A stretch of DNA of 5,210 nucleotides from Acetobacteraceae bacterium (GTDB lineage Bacteria > Pseudomonadota > Alphaproteobacteria > Acetobacterales > Acetobacteraceae), in the NCBI GenBank assembly GCA_947476855.1, contig CANJSR010000363.1:1-5210 (forward strand), written 5' to 3'. The notes under the pieces are model-generated. The model was given only the letters and a program-made list of their open reading frames with translations, made no database searches and was not told where the DNA came from. Shown here piece by piece: positions 4,208-5,210 of the stretch. Within the stretch, counting starts at the first letter, position 1, and each line of letters starts with the position of its first letter. The translations under genes were made by a program, and so were the position numbers.

Positions 4208-5210
4208 ATGCCCGACCAGCGGCCCGACATCGCGTGTGCGATCCTTGATATCGACCTCGGCGCCATCGTCGCCAACTGGCACCGGCTGAGCGCGTTGCAT
4301 CCCTCCGGTCCGGTTGCCGGGGTGCTCAAGGCCAACGCCTATGGCCTGGGCGCGCCGCCTGTGGCCCTGGCGCTGCACCGGGCTGGCTGCCGGCATTTCT
4401 TCGTCGCCCTACTGTCCGAGGCTCTGGCGATCCGGGACCTGCTGCCCGGGTCGATGCTGGCGGTGCTGAATGGACTGATCCCGGGAGCCGAGGCCGAGTA
4501 TCTGGCCCACGACATCACCCCGGTCCTGGGGACCTTGCATGAAATCGATGCCTGGGCCGCGGCCGCGCGTGCGGCGGGGCGAGGGGTGGATGCGATCCTG
4601 CATATCGATACCGGGATGCACCGGCTGGGTCTGTCCGCGTCGGACGTCGCCACGCTGCGGGCTGATCCGGAGCGACTGGCGGGGATCAGGCCGCGCTTTG
4701 TGATGACGCACCTGGTGTCCTCCGAGGTTGCCGACGATCCGTTGAACGCCGCCCAACGCGACCACTTCAGCACAGTGCGGCACGGGTTCTCCGGCGCTCG
4801 GCCGAGCCTGGCCAATTCCTCGGGGGTTTTTTTGGGGGAGGGCTGGGGGTCGGAACTCGCCCGACCTGGGGCGGCACTGTACGGGATCAACCCCACGCCG
4901 GACCGGCCGAATCCGATGCGGGCGGTGGTGCGGCTTTCGGCGCGGGTGCTGTCGGTGCGGGACGTGCCGGTGGGCGAGGACGTGGGCTACAACGCGACGT
5001 GGCGTGCCGCACGGCCAAGCCGGATCGCGACGGCGGGAATTGGCTACGCGGATGGGCTTCATCGTGCGTTGTCCAACCGGGGGAAGGCTTTCTTTGACGG
5101 TCGGCCCCTTCCGCTGGTAGGCCGCGTGTCCATGGACCTGACCACCTTCGACGCGACCGACCACCCCGGTGTCGTCCCCGGGACCTGGCTGGAGATCATT
5201 GGACCCAACC
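4208..5210 (+). CDS. alr: Alanine racemase, PLP-dependent (3' end beyond window)
   Basis: The enzyme interconverts L- and D-alanine and supplies D-alanine for peptidoglycan in the cytoplasm. The visible 334 residues cover the PLP barrel and most of the C-terminal domain. Lys41 in VLKANAYGLG is the PLP-binding lysine. Further landmarks are HIDTGMHRLG (132-141, with Arg139), His168 in MTHLVSSE, LANSSG (201-206) and RPGAALYGINP (219-229). Tyr261 in VGYNATW is the catalytic tyrosine of the second half. GIGYADG (277-283) and GRVSMD (305-310) follow. Family members are usually about 360-390 residues, so some 30-50 are missing at the window edge. GGAGG 4 nt before the ATG at 4208 supports the start; a GTG at 4175 is in frame but lacks a site. 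Biosynthetic Alr and catabolic DadX cannot be separated by sequence alone; no dad genes are in the window. The reading frame passes intact through a T7 run at 4827-4833. Confidence 0.95.
   Translation, partial: MPDQRPDIACAILDIDLGAIVANWHRLSALHPSGPVAGVLKANAYGLGAPPVALALHRAGCRHFFVALLSEALAIRDLLPGSMLAVLNGLIPGAEAEYLAHDITPVLGTLHEIDAWAAAARAAGRGVDAILHIDTGMHRLGLSASDVATLRADPERLAGIRPRFVMTHLVSSEVADDPLNAAQRDHFSTVRHGFSGARPSLANSSGVFLGEGWGSELARPGAALYGINPTPDRPNPMRAVVRLSARVLSVRDVPVGEDVGYNATWRAARPSRIATAGIGYADGLHRALSNRGKAFFDGRPLPLVGRVSMDLTTFDATDHPGVVPGTWLEIIGPN

Noticed and set aside
3937..4396. Minus-strand frames extending beyond rpsF and overlapping the start of alr
   Set aside because: Conserved S6 sequence begins exactly at the ATG at 3936 with a ribosome binding site; upstream residues are low-complexity and overlap the alr coding region.
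4339..5164. Minus-strand open frames opposite alr
   Set aside because: The plus strand carries all alanine racemase landmarks in one frame; the antisense frames have no recognisable features.

Overview
The window is high-GC chromosomal DNA (roughly two-thirds G+C by eye) from a Gram-negative bacterium. The outer-membrane beta-barrel gene shows the Gram-negative envelope. The extended S6, S18 and L9 proteins suggest an alphaproteobacterium, perhaps Rhodospirillales/Acetobacteraceae. That placement is inferred from protein style, not from a database search. I see no mobile element, CRISPR array, tRNA or rRNA.

Layout. (1) 44-850, plus strand: a secreted outer-membrane beta-barrel protein resembling the MetA-pathway/'transporter' family. 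A perfect 12-bp palindrome lies just upstream. (2) 869-2089, minus strand: a cytoplasmic M20-type di-zinc metallopeptidase that converges on gene 1 with 18 bp between the stops. (3) 2153-2560, plus strand: a PaaI-type hotdog thioesterase, divergent from gene 2 across only 63 bp. (4) 3936 down to 2616, minus strand: the ribosomal operon rpsF-rpsR-rplI (S6, S18, L9), tightly coupled and closed by a good intrinsic terminator at 2564-2598. (5) 3937-4207: a 271-bp divergent intergenic region with two inverted repeats in the probable rpsF leader. (6) 4208 to the window end, plus strand: alanine racemase (alr), cut off at the right edge.

How the parts fit. The ribosomal operon and alr are housekeeping functions (translation; D-alanine for peptidoglycan). 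The peptidase, thioesterase and barrel protein are single genes with no shared pathway visible here. S6 and S18 bind each other in the 30S platform, and in several bacteria that complex represses its own mRNA. The leader hairpins at 4020-4046 and 3970-3983 are therefore the most interesting regulatory candidates. The first forms a full 11-bp stem only in the rpsF-sense RNA, where a C/A mismatch becomes a G-U wobble.

I did not find an undescribed multi-gene system. The observations most worth checking are the rpsF leader hairpins, a repeat-built arginine/acid-rich tail on S6, Shine-Dalgarno sequences embedded in the preceding gene's last codons, and a G5-T7-G5 homopolymer tract inside alr.
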